Shown here one piece after another: positions 1-8,800 of a DNA stretch of 18,857 nt; within the stretch, counting starts at the first letter, position 1; each line of letters begins with the position of its first letter. Source of the stretch: Candidatus Equibacterium intestinale (GTDB lineage: Bacteria > Bacteroidota > Bacteroidia > Bacteroidales > UBA932); assembly GCA_018064305.1 (NCBI GenBank), contig JAGHVP010000092.1, forward strand, positions 1 to 18,857, given 5' to 3'. The position numbers were made by a program, and so were the translations under genes. A model generated the notes under the pieces. The model was not told where the DNA came from. It searched no databases and saw nothing but the letters and a program-made list of their open reading frames with translations.

Positions 1-1
1 C

Positions 2-1285
2 CGCGGCCTTATAGACAAGTCAATAGCAATCATCGGCAATGATGTCATCCTGCTTTCCGACCTCGAGTCAGAAGTGAAGATGATGCAGGCCAACGGTGAG
101 GCGGTTGACAGGAACGCAAGGTGCAAAGTGCTTGAAAACATGCTGGTTTCCAAGCTGTTCCTCACACAGGCCCGCCTCGACTCGCTGGTAGTGACCGAGG
201 CCCAGGTGTCAGAGCAGGTCGAGAGGCACATGAACGAAGTGCTGTCTGCCCTCGGAGGTGAAAAGGCAACCGAGGAGTATTTCGGAAAACCAATCCACCG
301 TATCAAGCTCGACTGGAACAAAGTATATGAAGAACAGATGCTTATCCAGCAGATGCAGCAGCAGGTCTACACCGACATCCCCAAGCTCACCCCTTCCGAT
401 ATCAAGAAGTTCTGCGAAGAGACTCCCGAAGAGGACATGCCTATGGTGCCTACCAAATACAAGCTGCGCCAGATAGTGCTCTATCCCGACAAGGAGACAG
501 CCTCGATTGCAGTAAAGGAGAGGCTCCTCGAGCTGCGTGAAAGGGTTATCGCTGGTGAGAAGTTCTCTTCTCTGGCACGTCTCTATTCCCAGGATCCAGG
601 CAGTGCAATCCGCGGCGGTGAGCTCGGTATGCAGCCCAAGAGTATCTACTGGCCCCAGTTCACAGATGCGGCCATGTCACTCAAGGAGGGTCAGGTGTCA
701 CAGATAGTAGAGACTCCAGACGGATTCCATATCATACAGATGATAAAGAAAGAAGGCGATATGTTCAATGCGCGCCACATCCTTATCAAGCCCACTTATT
801 CGAATGACGACCGTAACAAGGCGTTCGCCCGTCTTGACAGCATACGCAACTGCATTCTTGACACAACTTATTCATTCGAGGTTGCAGCCTGGAACTATTC
901 AGAGGATTACAAGACCAGGACCAACGACGGCCAGATGGTAGACGAGTACACAGGCAGCGTCAATTTCGAGAAAGACCGTCTGAAACCCAACGACTATGCA
1001 ATGATAAAGGATATGAAGGTGGGGGATATCTCTGAACCCTTCGAATCCCTTGACAATGAGGGCCGTGGCAACACCATCTACAAAATCATAAAACTCGAGG
1101 AGATAATTCCTTCACACGTTGCTTCTTACGAGACTGACTTCGACTCGCTTATCGATATGGCGAATGAGAAGAACGCGATGAAGGCCATCGAGAGCTTTGT
1201 CGAAGAGAAAAAGAAAACCACATACGTAAGTATCGATCCGTTGTTCACCGGATGCGAGTTTGTAAATGAAGGCTGGGGCAAATAA
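2..1285 (+). CDS. SurA-like periplasmic peptidylprolyl isomerase, 5' end cut off
   Basis: This is the C-terminal part of a SurA/PpiC-type chaperone. The frame is open from base 2, and the codons before the first ATG (base 74) already read as the conserved SurA N-terminus (DKSIAIIGNDVILLSDLE), so the true start and signal peptide lie upstream and ATG 74 is internal. A helical chaperone domain (to about base 450) precedes a parvulin domain at about 455-760, with the conserved GGELG and the F-H-I-I-Q-M strand. A second, more diverged parvulin-like domain starts at NARHILIKP (about 770-1120). By family, it escorts unfolded outer-membrane proteins through the periplasm and isomerises prolyl bonds. 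Its last 20 bases overlap the start of the OstA-like gene, so the two are almost certainly co-transcribed and perhaps translationally coupled. The family call is firm; whether this is the main SurA or one of several paralogues, as Bacteroidales often carry, cannot be told from here. Confidence 0.9.
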   Translation, partial: RGLIDKSIAIIGNDVILLSDLESEVKMMQANGEAVDRNARCKVLENMLVSKLFLTQARLDSLVVTEAQVSEQVERHMNEVLSALGGEKATEEYFGKPIHRIKLDWNKVYEEQMLIQQMQQQVYTDIPKLTPSDIKKFCEETPEEDMPMVPTKYKLRQIVLYPDKETASIAVKERLLELRERVIAGEKFSSLARLYSQDPGSAIRGGELGMQPKSIYWPQFTDAAMSLKEGQVSQIVETPDGFHIIQMIKKEGDMFNARHILIKPTYSNDDRNKAFARLDSIRNCILDTTYSFEVAAWNYSEDYKTRTNDGQMVDEYTGSVNFEKDRLKPNDYAMIKDMKVGDISEPFESLDNEGRGNTIYKIIKLEEIIPSHVASYETDFDSLIDMANEKNAMKAIESFVEEKKKTTYVSIDPLFTGCEFVNEGWGK

Positions 1286-4010
1286 ATACAGGTACATATT
1301 GGCGTTACTTCTCCTTCTCTGCCTGATTCCGTTCGAAAGTTCGGCACAGCAGCGGAAGAAAGAGAGGCAGGACAGTCTTTTGAACCTGCTCAACGCCGAA
1401 TATGCACGTGTGTTCTCACGTCCCGGCAACCGTGAATACCGCGAGGTCAAAGGCCCCGCCACGTTCCTGCACAACGGTGCGTACGTGTTCTGCGATTCAG
1501 CAATCTGGAACCTTACCTTCAACCAGATAGAAGCCTACCAGAATGTAAAGGTGGTGCAGGACAAGACGGTCCTCACATCTGATAATGTTATTTATTACGG
1601 CGACGACAACCTCGCCCGTTTCCGCGGCGAGCTTGTGCAGGTGAAGGACAAGGACGGCAACACCCTGCGCACCAGATATCTTGACTACAACACCGAAGAC
1701 AGTGTGGCGAAGTTCTTCTTCGGAGGAGCCATGAAGACCAGCAAGGGTGAGATAATCGAGGGTGACCGTGGTACGTATGATGCAAAAACTGGAATCTTCC
1801 GCTTCGAAGAGAATGTGGAGATGTTCACCGACAGCCTCTTCATCAAGACCAAGAGCCTCGATTACAACTCCGACGAGAGCAAGGCCTATTTTGGAAAGAC
1901 CACCCACATGTGGAAGAACGACGGCTACCTGTTCGGTGACTACGGATGGTATGCCCAGGATACCGGAGTTGTCTATTTTGACAAGAATGTCTATTTGAAC
2001 AATCCCGATTATGAGGGATGGTGCGACACGCTCTACTTCTTCCAGCATGAGAACCGCGGCCTGATGTACAAGGACGTCCAGCTGCTGGATTCCCTGCACA
2101 ACACCTTCTTCGTTTCAGACGGGGCCAAGGTGCAGTTCGACTCAATAAACAACATCTACGCAACTCTCTTCAACGACCCTGCAAGCATCTATGTGGGTGA
2201 GAATGAAAATCATGAGGTTGATTCGCTCTTCTGTCGCGCCGACACGATGCAGATGTACACAATCCGTGTATGCGACATAACCGATGAGATGCGCAAGCAG
2301 AGCGAAGATGACAAGATGCTTGTCAACTTCGACGCCATTGGTGAGGCCGATCGCAAGGCACAGGAGAAGGTTGCATCCGAAAGGGAAGAGGCTATAAAGA
2401 ACCTCCCCGAATACAAGGCGTATAAGAAACGTCAGGAAATAAAGGAGAAGGCACGCCAGGACAGCCTGGCCAAGGCTGAGGAACTGCGTGTCAAGGACAG
2501 CATCGCGCATGCTGCCGAACTCGATTCTCTGGCCGCACTTGGCATATTGCCGGAACCTGAACCTGATTCTCTGGCCTCTGCCGAAGCTCCGCCGGCAGAA
2601 GACGGGCTGGATCAGGCAGAAACTTCTGCACCTGAACCAGATCAGCCTGCGGCACCTCTCGACTCCCTGTCGGCATCTCTGGACTCTCTGTCAGCACCTC
2701 TGGACTCACTGTCTGCTCCGCTCGATTCCCTGGCAGCCGCCCAGGATTCTCTGGCAGCGGAAGTCGACACGCGTGACACCACCCAGCTGCGGTTTGTAAA
2801 GGCATTCCGCAATGTGAAGATATTCCGCAAGGACCTGCAGGCCCGGTGCGATTCGCTGTATTTCTCACAGGCGGACACACTTGTCAGGCTGTATCAGGAC
2901 CCTGTCATCTGGAATGAGGGTATCCATCAGATTTCAGGCGGCTCTATGATCCTCAGGATGAGCGAAGGACGCTTCGACAGGGCGAATGTCCATGAAGAAG
3001 CAATGATTCTGAGCGAAGAGGACACTGTCCACTACAATCAGGTCAAGTCTACAGATATGCTCGGCTACTTCAATGACGACAACACTCTGCGCAGGTTCGA
3101 CGCACTGGGCGGTGTGAACGCAATGTTCTATGTGCGCGAAGACAGTGTCATAACGGTCCTCAACTCGAAGGAAGCCCAGTTCATGATGGTAACGCTTAAA
3201 GACGGTTTCGCAGAGCGTCTCAAGTACTACGAAACTGTCAAGAGTGATGCCTTCCCTGTATATGACCTCCCTCTGGAGAAGCAGCGCCTGAAAGGTTTCA
3301 ACTGGAGGGTGGAGGAGAAACCTGCAAACAGTGCGGCCATCACCACCCGCCGCCTCCGCAATTCGAGAAGAGTGAGCGCGGCAGTGGAGAAACTCCCCGA
3401 ATTCAAGCGTGCCAACCAGTATTACGACAATTACATGGTCGATATCTACAAGCAGATCGAAGACCGCAGGATAGCCGCCGAACTGGAGCAGCAGAGACGC
3501 GATTCAATTGCTGACGCACAGGCTGTGGCAGAGTCGCTTGCCGCTGCTGATACTGCGATGGGTGTGGCACCTGTCTTTGCAGGGGACGGTGAGGTGATAA
3601 TGGACTCCCTTATGACTCCCGACAGGTTTGTCGGTGCCGACACTGTAACCCGCCGTGACATGCGCAGGCTGGAGCAGGAGAAAAAACAGCAGGAGAAGGA
3701 AGAACTTCTCGAGCAGATGGCAGAGAGTCTGTCAGAGACCGGAGACAAGGCTACAGGCAGCCGTACGGTGTTTGTCAAGAACGATACTGCCGGTGAGATT
3801 TCTGAGATCCAGGTGGTTCAGACTGCCGATGACGGGCATAAGCTTACACGCGCCGAAAAGAAAGCCTTGAAGAAGGCTGCACGCAGGCTGCGCAAAGAAG
3901 CCCGCAAGGCAGAGAAAGAGGCGCGCAAGGCCGAAAAGGCGCTCAGGATAGAAAAAGCGTCGAAACCGGCCGAAGCCGAAAAATCAGCCGAGTGGCGGGG
4001 AAATCATTAA
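1266..4010 (+). CDS. OstA-like (LptA/LptD N-domain-related) secreted protein
   Basis: A 914-aa exported protein with a hydrophobic signal (residues 10-22) and likely cleavage after SSA (residue 27). Residues about 30-330 have the OstA-like pattern of repeated short beta strands (AEYARV...GNREYREVKG..., LTSDNVIYY, IIEGDRGTYDAKTG), as in the LPS-transport beta-jellyroll proteins. A Glu/Lys/Ala-rich charged stretch and an Ala/Pro/Asp/Ser linker with five DSL heptads (466-500) follow. A second OstA-like block (about 505-700) contains the C-D-S-L-Y-F-S and G-G-S-M-I-L motifs. The tail is charged and coiled-coil-like, ending in a Lys/Ala/Glu helix (about 860-905). I infer a periplasmic role in lipopolysaccharide transport to the outer membrane; no beta-barrel like that of LptD is visible. 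The ATG is inside the end of the SurA-like gene, 20 bases before its stop, which fits one operon. The gene is convergent with the tRNA, only 5 bases away, and I see no terminator after it. Confidence 0.85.
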   Translation: MKAGANKYRYILALLLLLCLIPFESSAQQRKKERQDSLLNLLNAEYARVFSRPGNREYREVKGPATFLHNGAYVFCDSAIWNLTFNQIEAYQNVKVVQDKTVLTSDNVIYYGDDNLARFRGELVQVKDKDGNTLRTRYLDYNTEDSVAKFFFGGAMKTSKGEIIEGDRGTYDAKTGIFRFEENVEMFTDSLFIKTKSLDYNSDESKAYFGKTTHMWKNDGYLFGDYGWYAQDTGVVYFDKNVYLNNPDYEGWCDTLYFFQHENRGLMYKDVQLLDSLHNTFFVSDGAKVQFDSINNIYATLFNDPASIYVGENENHEVDSLFCRADTMQMYTIRVCDITDEMRKQSEDDKMLVNFDAIGEADRKAQEKVASEREEAIKNLPEYKAYKKRQEIKEKARQDSLAKAEELRVKDSIAHAAELDSLAALGILPEPEPDSLASAEAPPAEDGLDQAETSAPEPDQPAAPLDSLSASLDSLSAPLDSLSAPLDSLAAAQDSLAAEVDTRDTTQLRFVKAFRNVKIFRKDLQARCDSLYFSQADTLVRLYQDPVIWNEGIHQISGGSMILRMSEGRFDRANVHEEAMILSEEDTVHYNQVKSTDMLGYFNDDNTLRRFDALGGVNAMFYVREDSVITVLNSKEAQFMMVTLKDGFAERLKYYETVKSDAFPVYDLPLEKQRLKGFNWRVEEKPANSAAITTRRLRNSRRVSAAVEKLPEFKRANQYYDNYMVDIYKQIEDRRIAAELEQQRRDSIADAQAVAESLAAADTAMGVAPVFAGDGEVIMDSLMTPDRFVGADTVTRRDMRRLEQEKKQQEKEELLEQMAESLSETGDKATGSRTVFVKNDTAGEISEIQVVQTADDGHKLTRAEKKALKKAARRLRKEARKAEKEARKAEKALRIEKASKPAEAEKSAEWRGNH
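2661..2765 (+). repeat. five tandem 21-base repeats encoding DSL heptads
   Basis: Five in-frame 21-base units encode DSLSASL, DSLSAPL, DSLSAPL, DSLAAAQ and DSLAAEV (residues 466-500 of the OstA-like protein). They sit in the linker between its two OstA-like blocks. The DNA copies differ mostly at third codon positions. This looks like an old duplicated spacer or coiled-coil segment that may vary in copy number between strains. Confidence 0.8.
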
Positions 4011-4015
4011 AGAAG

Positions 4016-4087
4016 TACGCCCATGGGGAATCGAACCCCAACCTAAAGAACCGGAATCTTCAATTCTATCCATTAAACTATGGGCGC
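4016..4087 (-). tRNA. tRNA-Arg (anticodon CCG)
   Basis: Read on the minus strand, 4087 to 4016 folds as a 72-base tRNA. The acceptor stem is GCGCCCA paired with TGGGCGT (ending in a G-U pair), with discriminator A at 4016. The D arm contains GG (AATGGATA loop). The anticodon stem is GAAGA/TCTTT around loop TTCCGGT, giving anticodon CCG (reads CGG, arginine). The variable loop is AGGT, and the T arm is TGGGG-TTCGATT-CCCCA. CCA is not encoded, so it must be added after transcription. The gene points at the OstA-like gene, 5 bases from its stop, and has its own -7 element just upstream (4099-4106). Confidence 0.95.
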
Positions 4088-4098
4088 GTAAACAGATG

Positions 4099-4106
4099 CA
4101 AAGATA
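4099..4106 (-). promoter_or_regulatory. -7 element (TATCTTTG) for the tRNA-Arg gene
   Basis: On the minus strand this is TATCTTTG, an exact match to the Bacteroidetes -7 consensus TAnnTTTG. It would start RNA about 8 bases before the mature tRNA 5' end, a typical short tRNA leader. No clear -33 TTTG is visible. It forms one arm of an inverted repeat shared with the fabD -7 element. Confidence 0.6.
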
Positions 4107-4118
4107 TAATATTTTGTT

Positions 4119-4126
4119 TACCTTTG
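4119..4126 (+). promoter_or_regulatory. -7 element (TACCTTTG) for fabD
   Basis: TACCTTTG matches the Bacteroidetes -7 consensus TAnnTTTG. It predicts a start near 4130 and a leader of about 24 bases before the fabD ATG at 4154. The leader has no Shine-Dalgarno site. The element is back-to-back with the tRNA -7 element, 12 bases away. Confidence 0.6.
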
Positions 4127-4153
4127 CATAATACCGAATAAATCAGACAGGAT

Positions 4154-5035
4154 ATGAACGCATACGTTTTCCCCGGTCAGGGCTCGCAGTTCCCCGGGAT
4201 GGGTAAGGAACTGTACAATTCATCTGCAAAGGCGGCGGCATTGTTCGATACTGCCAACCGGGTACTTGGCTTTGAGATTACAAAAGTGATGTTTGACGGT
4301 ACAGATGAAGAGCTGCGTGCCACAGCGGTCACCCAGCCTGCCGTATTCCTTCATTCTGTGATAACAGCACTCTGCATGGAAAAATTCGATCCTCAGATGG
4401 TGGCAGGCCATTCCCTCGGAGAATTCTCTGCCCTTGCAGTTGCAGGCGCGCTGAAGTTCGAAGATGCGCTCCGTCTGGTTTCGCTCCGTGCCAATGCCAT
4501 GCAGAAGGCCTGTGAGGCTGTTCCGGGCACTATGGCTGCAATCCTGGCGCTTGCCGACGATGTGATAGAGGATATCTGCTCGAAGGTAGACGGTGTAGTA
4601 GTTGCCGCCAATTACAATTCTCCCGGACAGCTTGTGATTTCAGGTGAAGCGGGTGCAGTAAAGGAGGCCTGCGCTAAAGCCCTCGAGGCCGGTGCGCGCC
4701 GTGCCCTGCCTCTGAATGTGGGAGGTGCTTTCCATTCTCCCCTGATGGCTCCAGCTGCAGAAACTCTTGCAGCCGCCATTGAAAACACACCGTTTGCAGC
4801 TCCTTTATGCCCTGTGTTCCAGAATGTCGATGCGCTTCCCCATACCGGTCCGGATGAGATCAAGGCCAACCTCCTGCGCCAGCTTACAAATCCTGTCCGC
4901 TGGGCTCAGAGTGTCCGCAACATGGTGGATGCCGGTGCCACAGTCTTCACCGAGATAGGTCCCGGTAGGGTGCTTACAGGATTGGTGAAAAAAACAGCGC
5001 CCGCAGGCGCTGTAGAGTGCATCAATATCGGATAA
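4154..5035 (+). CDS. fabD: malonyl-CoA:ACP transacylase
   Basis: FabD moves the malonyl group from malonyl-CoA to acyl carrier protein, supplying the extender unit for fatty acid synthesis in the cytoplasm. All family signatures are present in 293 aa. These are the N-terminal PGQGSQFPGMG, the nucleophile elbow GHSLGE with catalytic Ser87, Arg112 in LRANAMQ (malonyl carboxylate binding), and His194 in GGAFHSPLM. The end, TEIGPGRVLTGLVKK, is the usual FabD C-terminus. The length is close to the family norm, and the first ATG gives the canonical N-terminus. The gene appears to be its own transcription unit with a -7 element at 4119-4126, not embedded in a fab cluster. It converges with the next gene, with 3 bases between the stops, and its last codons also hold that gene's likely terminator. 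Confidence 0.97.
   Translation: MNAYVFPGQGSQFPGMGKELYNSSAKAAALFDTANRVLGFEITKVMFDGTDEELRATAVTQPAVFLHSVITALCMEKFDPQMVAGHSLGEFSALAVAGALKFEDALRLVSLRANAMQKACEAVPGTMAAILALADDVIEDICSKVDGVVVAANYNSPGQLVISGEAGAVKEACAKALEAGARRALPLNVGGAFHSPLMAPAAETLAAAIENTPFAAPLCPVFQNVDALPHTGPDEIKANLLRQLTNPVRWAQSVRNMVDAGATVFTEIGPGRVLTGLVKKTAPAGAVECINIG
4988..5013 (-). terminator. intrinsic terminator for the 5746-5039 gene, inside fabD
   Basis: A perfect 8-bp stem (ACAGCGCC/GGCGCTGT, 4994-5001 with 5006-5013) has a 4-base loop. On the minus strand it is followed directly by a run of seven T (A4988-A4994 on the plus strand). It starts about 25 bases past the stop of the minus-strand gene and lies wholly within the fabD coding sequence, encoding the KKTAPAGAV segment. 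On the plus strand there is no T tract after the hairpin, so it should act in one direction only. Confidence 0.75.
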
Positions 5036-5038
5036 ATT

Positions 5039-5746
5039 CTATTTGATGAGCTGATAAAGCTCCTTTGCGGCTGCTATGTCGTACATGTCAGGGGCCTTTT
5101 CTGCAAAGAAGGCCTTGATGATGTCTGCTTTCTTCTTGAACATCTTGCAGAGCTGCTTTTCGTTCAGCAGTGTCACCTTGTCGTCTACGATGAACACTGG
5201 ATATCTCTCCCATGTGTATTTCAGGTTGAGGTCGGGGGTGAGGTTGTGGATTGAAAAGTCGGATATCGTGCCCACGTTTGTTATTGCCGCAGTGGCCGAT
5301 ACGGCTCCGTATGCTCCTGTCTTCCCCGCCTGGAATGATTTCAGGATTTCGCACTCGGCAAGTATGGCATCGCCGAATTCAAGCACCTCGTAATAGCGTC
5401 CCTTGATTTTCAGGAACAGGCGTTTCCCCATGCTCACGCGCTGCACGTAGTTTTCCAGAAGAAGGGGGATGGTGTCTTTGCCGTCCACCATTATCACGCA
5501 CTGGTGCAGCAGGTTGATGTTCACGATGCCCTGTGCCGGCTGGAGGCTGAGGGGATTGCCGTCGGCGTCTCTGGCATCGGCGTCCCTGTCGAAAGAGACG
5601 TTGCCTTTCGTGAACTCGTCAAACTTGTAGAGATGTGCCAGCACAAATTCATCGGCTTCTTCCTTTTTTGCGGGGGAAGGGATGCTCTGGGCGAAGGAGG
5701 GGGCGGCAAAAAGCGCCAGAAGTATGATTAGCTGAAACCGGTTCAT
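5039..5746 (-). CDS. secreted protein of unknown function
   Basis: I do not recognise a named family. The 235-aa product begins with a clear signal peptide, MNRFQLIILLALFAAPSFAQ, with likely cleavage after SFA. The mature part is a mix of short beta-like stretches (GKRLFLKIKGRYYEVLEF, YPVFIVDDKVTLLNEK) without membrane segments. The C-terminal part (KQLCKMFKKKADIIKAFFAEK...AAKELYQLIK) resembles the helical end of many small exported Bacteroidetes proteins, where a 'lys-rich, then Ile-Lys-x-Phe' pair of helices closes the domain; this is recalled from general familiarity, not a search. I infer a soluble periplasmic protein. The gene is a single unit: its promoter element is at 5766-5773, divergent from nifJ, and its terminator is inside fabD. 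It ends in TAG. Confidence 0.75.
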   Translation of the reverse strand: MNRFQLIILLALFAAPSFAQSIPSPAKKEEADEFVLAHLYKFDEFTKGNVSFDRDADARDADGNPLSLQPAQGIVNINLLHQCVIMVDGKDTIPLLLENYVQRVSMGKRLFLKIKGRYYEVLEFGDAILAECEILKSFQAGKTGAYGAVSATAAITNVGTISDFSIHNLTPDLNLKYTWERYPVFIVDDKVTLLNEKQLCKMFKKKADIIKAFFAEKAPDMYDIAAAKELYQLIK

Positions 5747-5765
5747 TCCACTGATTATTTTTTTT

Positions 5766-5773
5766 CAAAAGTA
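5766..5773 (-). promoter_or_regulatory. -7 element (TACTTTTG) for the secreted unknown protein
   Basis: On the minus strand this reads TACTTTTG, matching TAnnTTTG. It predicts RNA starting near 5762 and a leader of only about 16 bases before the ATG at 5746. No -33 element is obvious in the A-rich stretch upstream. Confidence 0.55.
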
Positions 5774-5787
5774 GCAAATTTTTTTTG

Positions 5788-5795
5788 TAATTTCG
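5788..5795 (+). promoter_or_regulatory. probable -7 element (TAATTTCG) for nifJ
   Basis: TAATTTCG differs from TAnnTTTG by one base. The predicted start near 5799 gives a leader of about 62 bases for nifJ. The end of that leader is A/T-rich (AATTAAATTTTAAATAAACATAC) with no Shine-Dalgarno site, the usual form for well-translated Bacteroidetes mRNAs. Confidence 0.4.
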
Positions 5796-5806
5796 CATGT
5801 TAATCT

Positions 5807-5829
5807 GGCCCTATAGGTTTTGGTGGGCC
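5807..5829 (+). promoter_or_regulatory. short hairpin near the 5' end of the nifJ leader
   Basis: GGCCC (5807-5811) can pair with GGGCC (5825-5829) around a 13-base loop. If the promoter call is right, it starts about 8 bases from the mRNA 5' end. It may only protect the message. I see no riboswitch consensus and no T tract for attenuation. Confidence 0.3.
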
Positions 5830-5861
5830 TGAAAGTGAATTAAATTTTAAATAAACATACA

Positions 5862-8800
5862 ATGGCAGATAAAAAATTCATCACTTGTGATGGCAATTAT
5901 GCAGCGGCTCATGCGGCATATATGTTCAGTGAGCACGCTGCCATCTATCCTATCACCCCTTCATCAACAATGGCCGAACTTTTTGATGAGTGGGCAGCCT
6001 TCGGCAAAAAGAATATGTTCGGTAAAGTGGTCAAAGTCACAGAGATGCAGAGTGAGGCCGGTGCTGCTGGTGCGGTTCATGGTTCACTCCAGGCAGGTGC
6101 GCTCACATCCACTTTCACTGCTTCTCAGGGCTTGCTCCTGATGGTTCCCAACATGTACAAGATTGCAGGTGAAATGCTTCCCGCAGTGTTCCACGTGTCG
6201 GCCCGTGCCCTTGCAACACAGGCTCTTTCAATCTTCGGTGACCAGCAGGATGTGATGTCAGTCCGCGCCACAGGTTTCAACATGCTTGCTTCCAACAATG
6301 TCCAGGAAGCCCTCGACCTCGGTATCGTGGCTCACCTTGCAGCAATCAAGTCAAGTCTTCCTTTCGTGCATTTCTTCGACGGATTCCGCACATCTCACGA
6401 AATTCAGAAGATCGAGCTTCTCGAGGCCGACGATGTACGTCCCCTCCTGAGCGACAAGGCTCTCGCCCGTTTCCGCGAGCGCGCCATGAATCCTGTAAAG
6501 CCCGTCACCCGCGGTACAGCACAGAACGGTGACGTATATTTCCAGGCACGTGAAGCATCCAACCAGTACTACGACGCAGTTCCCGATATCGTTGCCCGCT
6601 ACATGGGTGAGATAGCAGAAATTACAGGTCGCCACTATCTGCCGTTTGATTATTACGGTGATCCTGCTGCGGAGGACGTAATCGTTGCAATGGGCTCTGT
6701 ATGCGACACAATCAAGGAGACAATCGACTATCTCGCAGAGAAAGAGGGCCGTAAGCTAGGTCTTGTGAGCGTCCATCTCTACCGTCCCTTCTCTCTCAAA
6801 TATTTCCAGAGAGCTCTTCCCAAGAGCACGAAGCGCATCGCCGTGCTCGACCGTACCAAAGAGTGCGGTTCGATTTGCGAGCCTCTGGCAGAGGATGTAC
6901 GCAGCGCCCTCTACGGCACACGCGGCATAACAGTGGTAGGCGGCCGCTATGGTCTTTCCATCAAAGACACAACTCCCGCACAGATTATCGCAGTTTACGA
7001 CAACCTCGCCCAGAAAGAGCCTAAGAACGACTTCACAATCGGTATCGTAGACGATGTTACATACAAGTCACTGCCGGTTAAGAAAGAGATATCACTTGCC
7101 AAGAAAGGCACATACGAGTGCAAGTTCTTCGGACTCGGCTCCGACGGTACAGTGGGTGCCAACAAGAATACCATCAAGATCATCGGTGACCACACTCCCA
7201 AGTACTGCCAGGCATATTTCGACTACGACAGCAAGAAGTCAGGCGGATTCACCTGCTCTCATCTCCGTTTCGGTGACCAGCCCATCCGCGCTCCCTACCT
7301 GGTGCGCTCACCCGACTTCGTAGCCTGCCACGTTCCTTCATATCTTACAAAATATGATGTCCTCAAAGGTATCAAGCGTGGTGGAACACTCCTTCTCAAC
7401 AGTATCTGGGATGAAGAGGAAACTCTCAAGCGTATCCCCGACTTCGTAAAGAAAGAGATTGCGGCCAACGATATCAAGCTCTATATCATCAACGCCACCA
7501 AGATCGCTTCTGAAATCGGTCTCGGCGGCCGCACCAACACCATCCTCCAGTCGGCATTCTTCAAGATCACAGGCATCATCCCCTACGAGGATGCAGTGGC
7601 ATATATGAAGAAGGCTATCGACAAGTCTTACGGCAAGAAGGGTGCTGATGTCGTTGCCATGAACTATGCGGCAGTGGACCGCGGCGGCGAGTACACTGAA
7701 GTTGCCGTTCCCGAAGAGTGGAAGAGCGCAACAGGCAAGTTCGTCAATCCTGGTTTCCACCGCATGGCTCCCGAGTGGATCCGCAACGTGGCTGATGTAG
7801 TGAATGCACAGGAAGGCGACACACTGCCCGTATCAGTATTTGCAAGTGCTGATTATGTAGACGGTTCAATCCCTTCAGGCACTGCAGCTTACGAAAAACG
7901 TGGTGTGGCTGTCTCAGTTCCCGAATGGAACGGCGACAACTGTATCCAGTGCAACCAGTGTTCTTATGTCTGCCCTCACGCAGCCATCCGTCCTTTCCTT
8001 ATGACAGAAGATGAGGCCGCCAAGGCACCCGAAGGCATCAAGATGGTCCAGGGTAAGGCAACCCTCAAGGATTATAAGTTCACAATGCAGGTTTCTGTCG
8101 CTGACTGTACAGGTTGCGGCAACTGCGTTGATGTATGTCCCGGCTTCAAGGGGAACAAGGCTCTTGCAATGGTTTCTGCCGAGTCGCAGGCTGCAGAGCA
8201 GGCCAACTACAATTACCTCCACGCAAAGGTTGGTTACAAGGAAAATCTTGCACCCAAGGATGCAAACGTCAAGAACTCTCAGTTCGCACAGCCTCTGTTC
8301 GAGTTCAGCGGTGCATGCGCAGGTTGCGGTGAGACACCTTACGTCAAGCTCATCACCCAGCTCTTCGGTGAGAATATGATGATTGCAAATGCAACAGGCT
8401 GCTCATCTATCTACGGTGCTTCATTCCCTGCTTCACCTTACTGCACTAACTCGAAGGGTTACGGTCCTGCATGGTGCAACTCTCTGTTCGAAGACAATGC
8501 AGAGTTCGGTTTCGGTATGAAGCTCGGTTCTGAGGTTATCCGCGACCAAGTGGCCGACCTCATGAAGCAGGGTCTCGAGTGCGAGTGCTGCTCCGACGAG
8601 ATGAAAGAGCTCTTCAACAAGTGGCTCGATAACCGCAAAGACCGCGTCATCACATACGAGGTTTATGAGAAGCTCGTTCCTATGATGGAAAAATGTGGAT
8701 GCGACACCTGCAAGGGCCTTCTCGAACTCCAGAAATTCATCCCTGTTCGCAGCCAGTGGATCATCGGCGGCGACGGTTGGGGATACGATATCGGATACGG

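Noticed and set aside
1497..2099. 200-codon minus-strand frame inside the OstA-like gene
   Set aside because: It has no family resemblance, and the plus-strand protein is clearly the conserved product.
3964..3983. CCGGCCGAAGCCGAAAAA hairpin as a terminator of the OstA-like gene
   Set aside because: The stem is only about 4 bp, lies inside the coding sequence and is followed by A rather than T on the plus strand; on the minus strand the T run precedes the hairpin.
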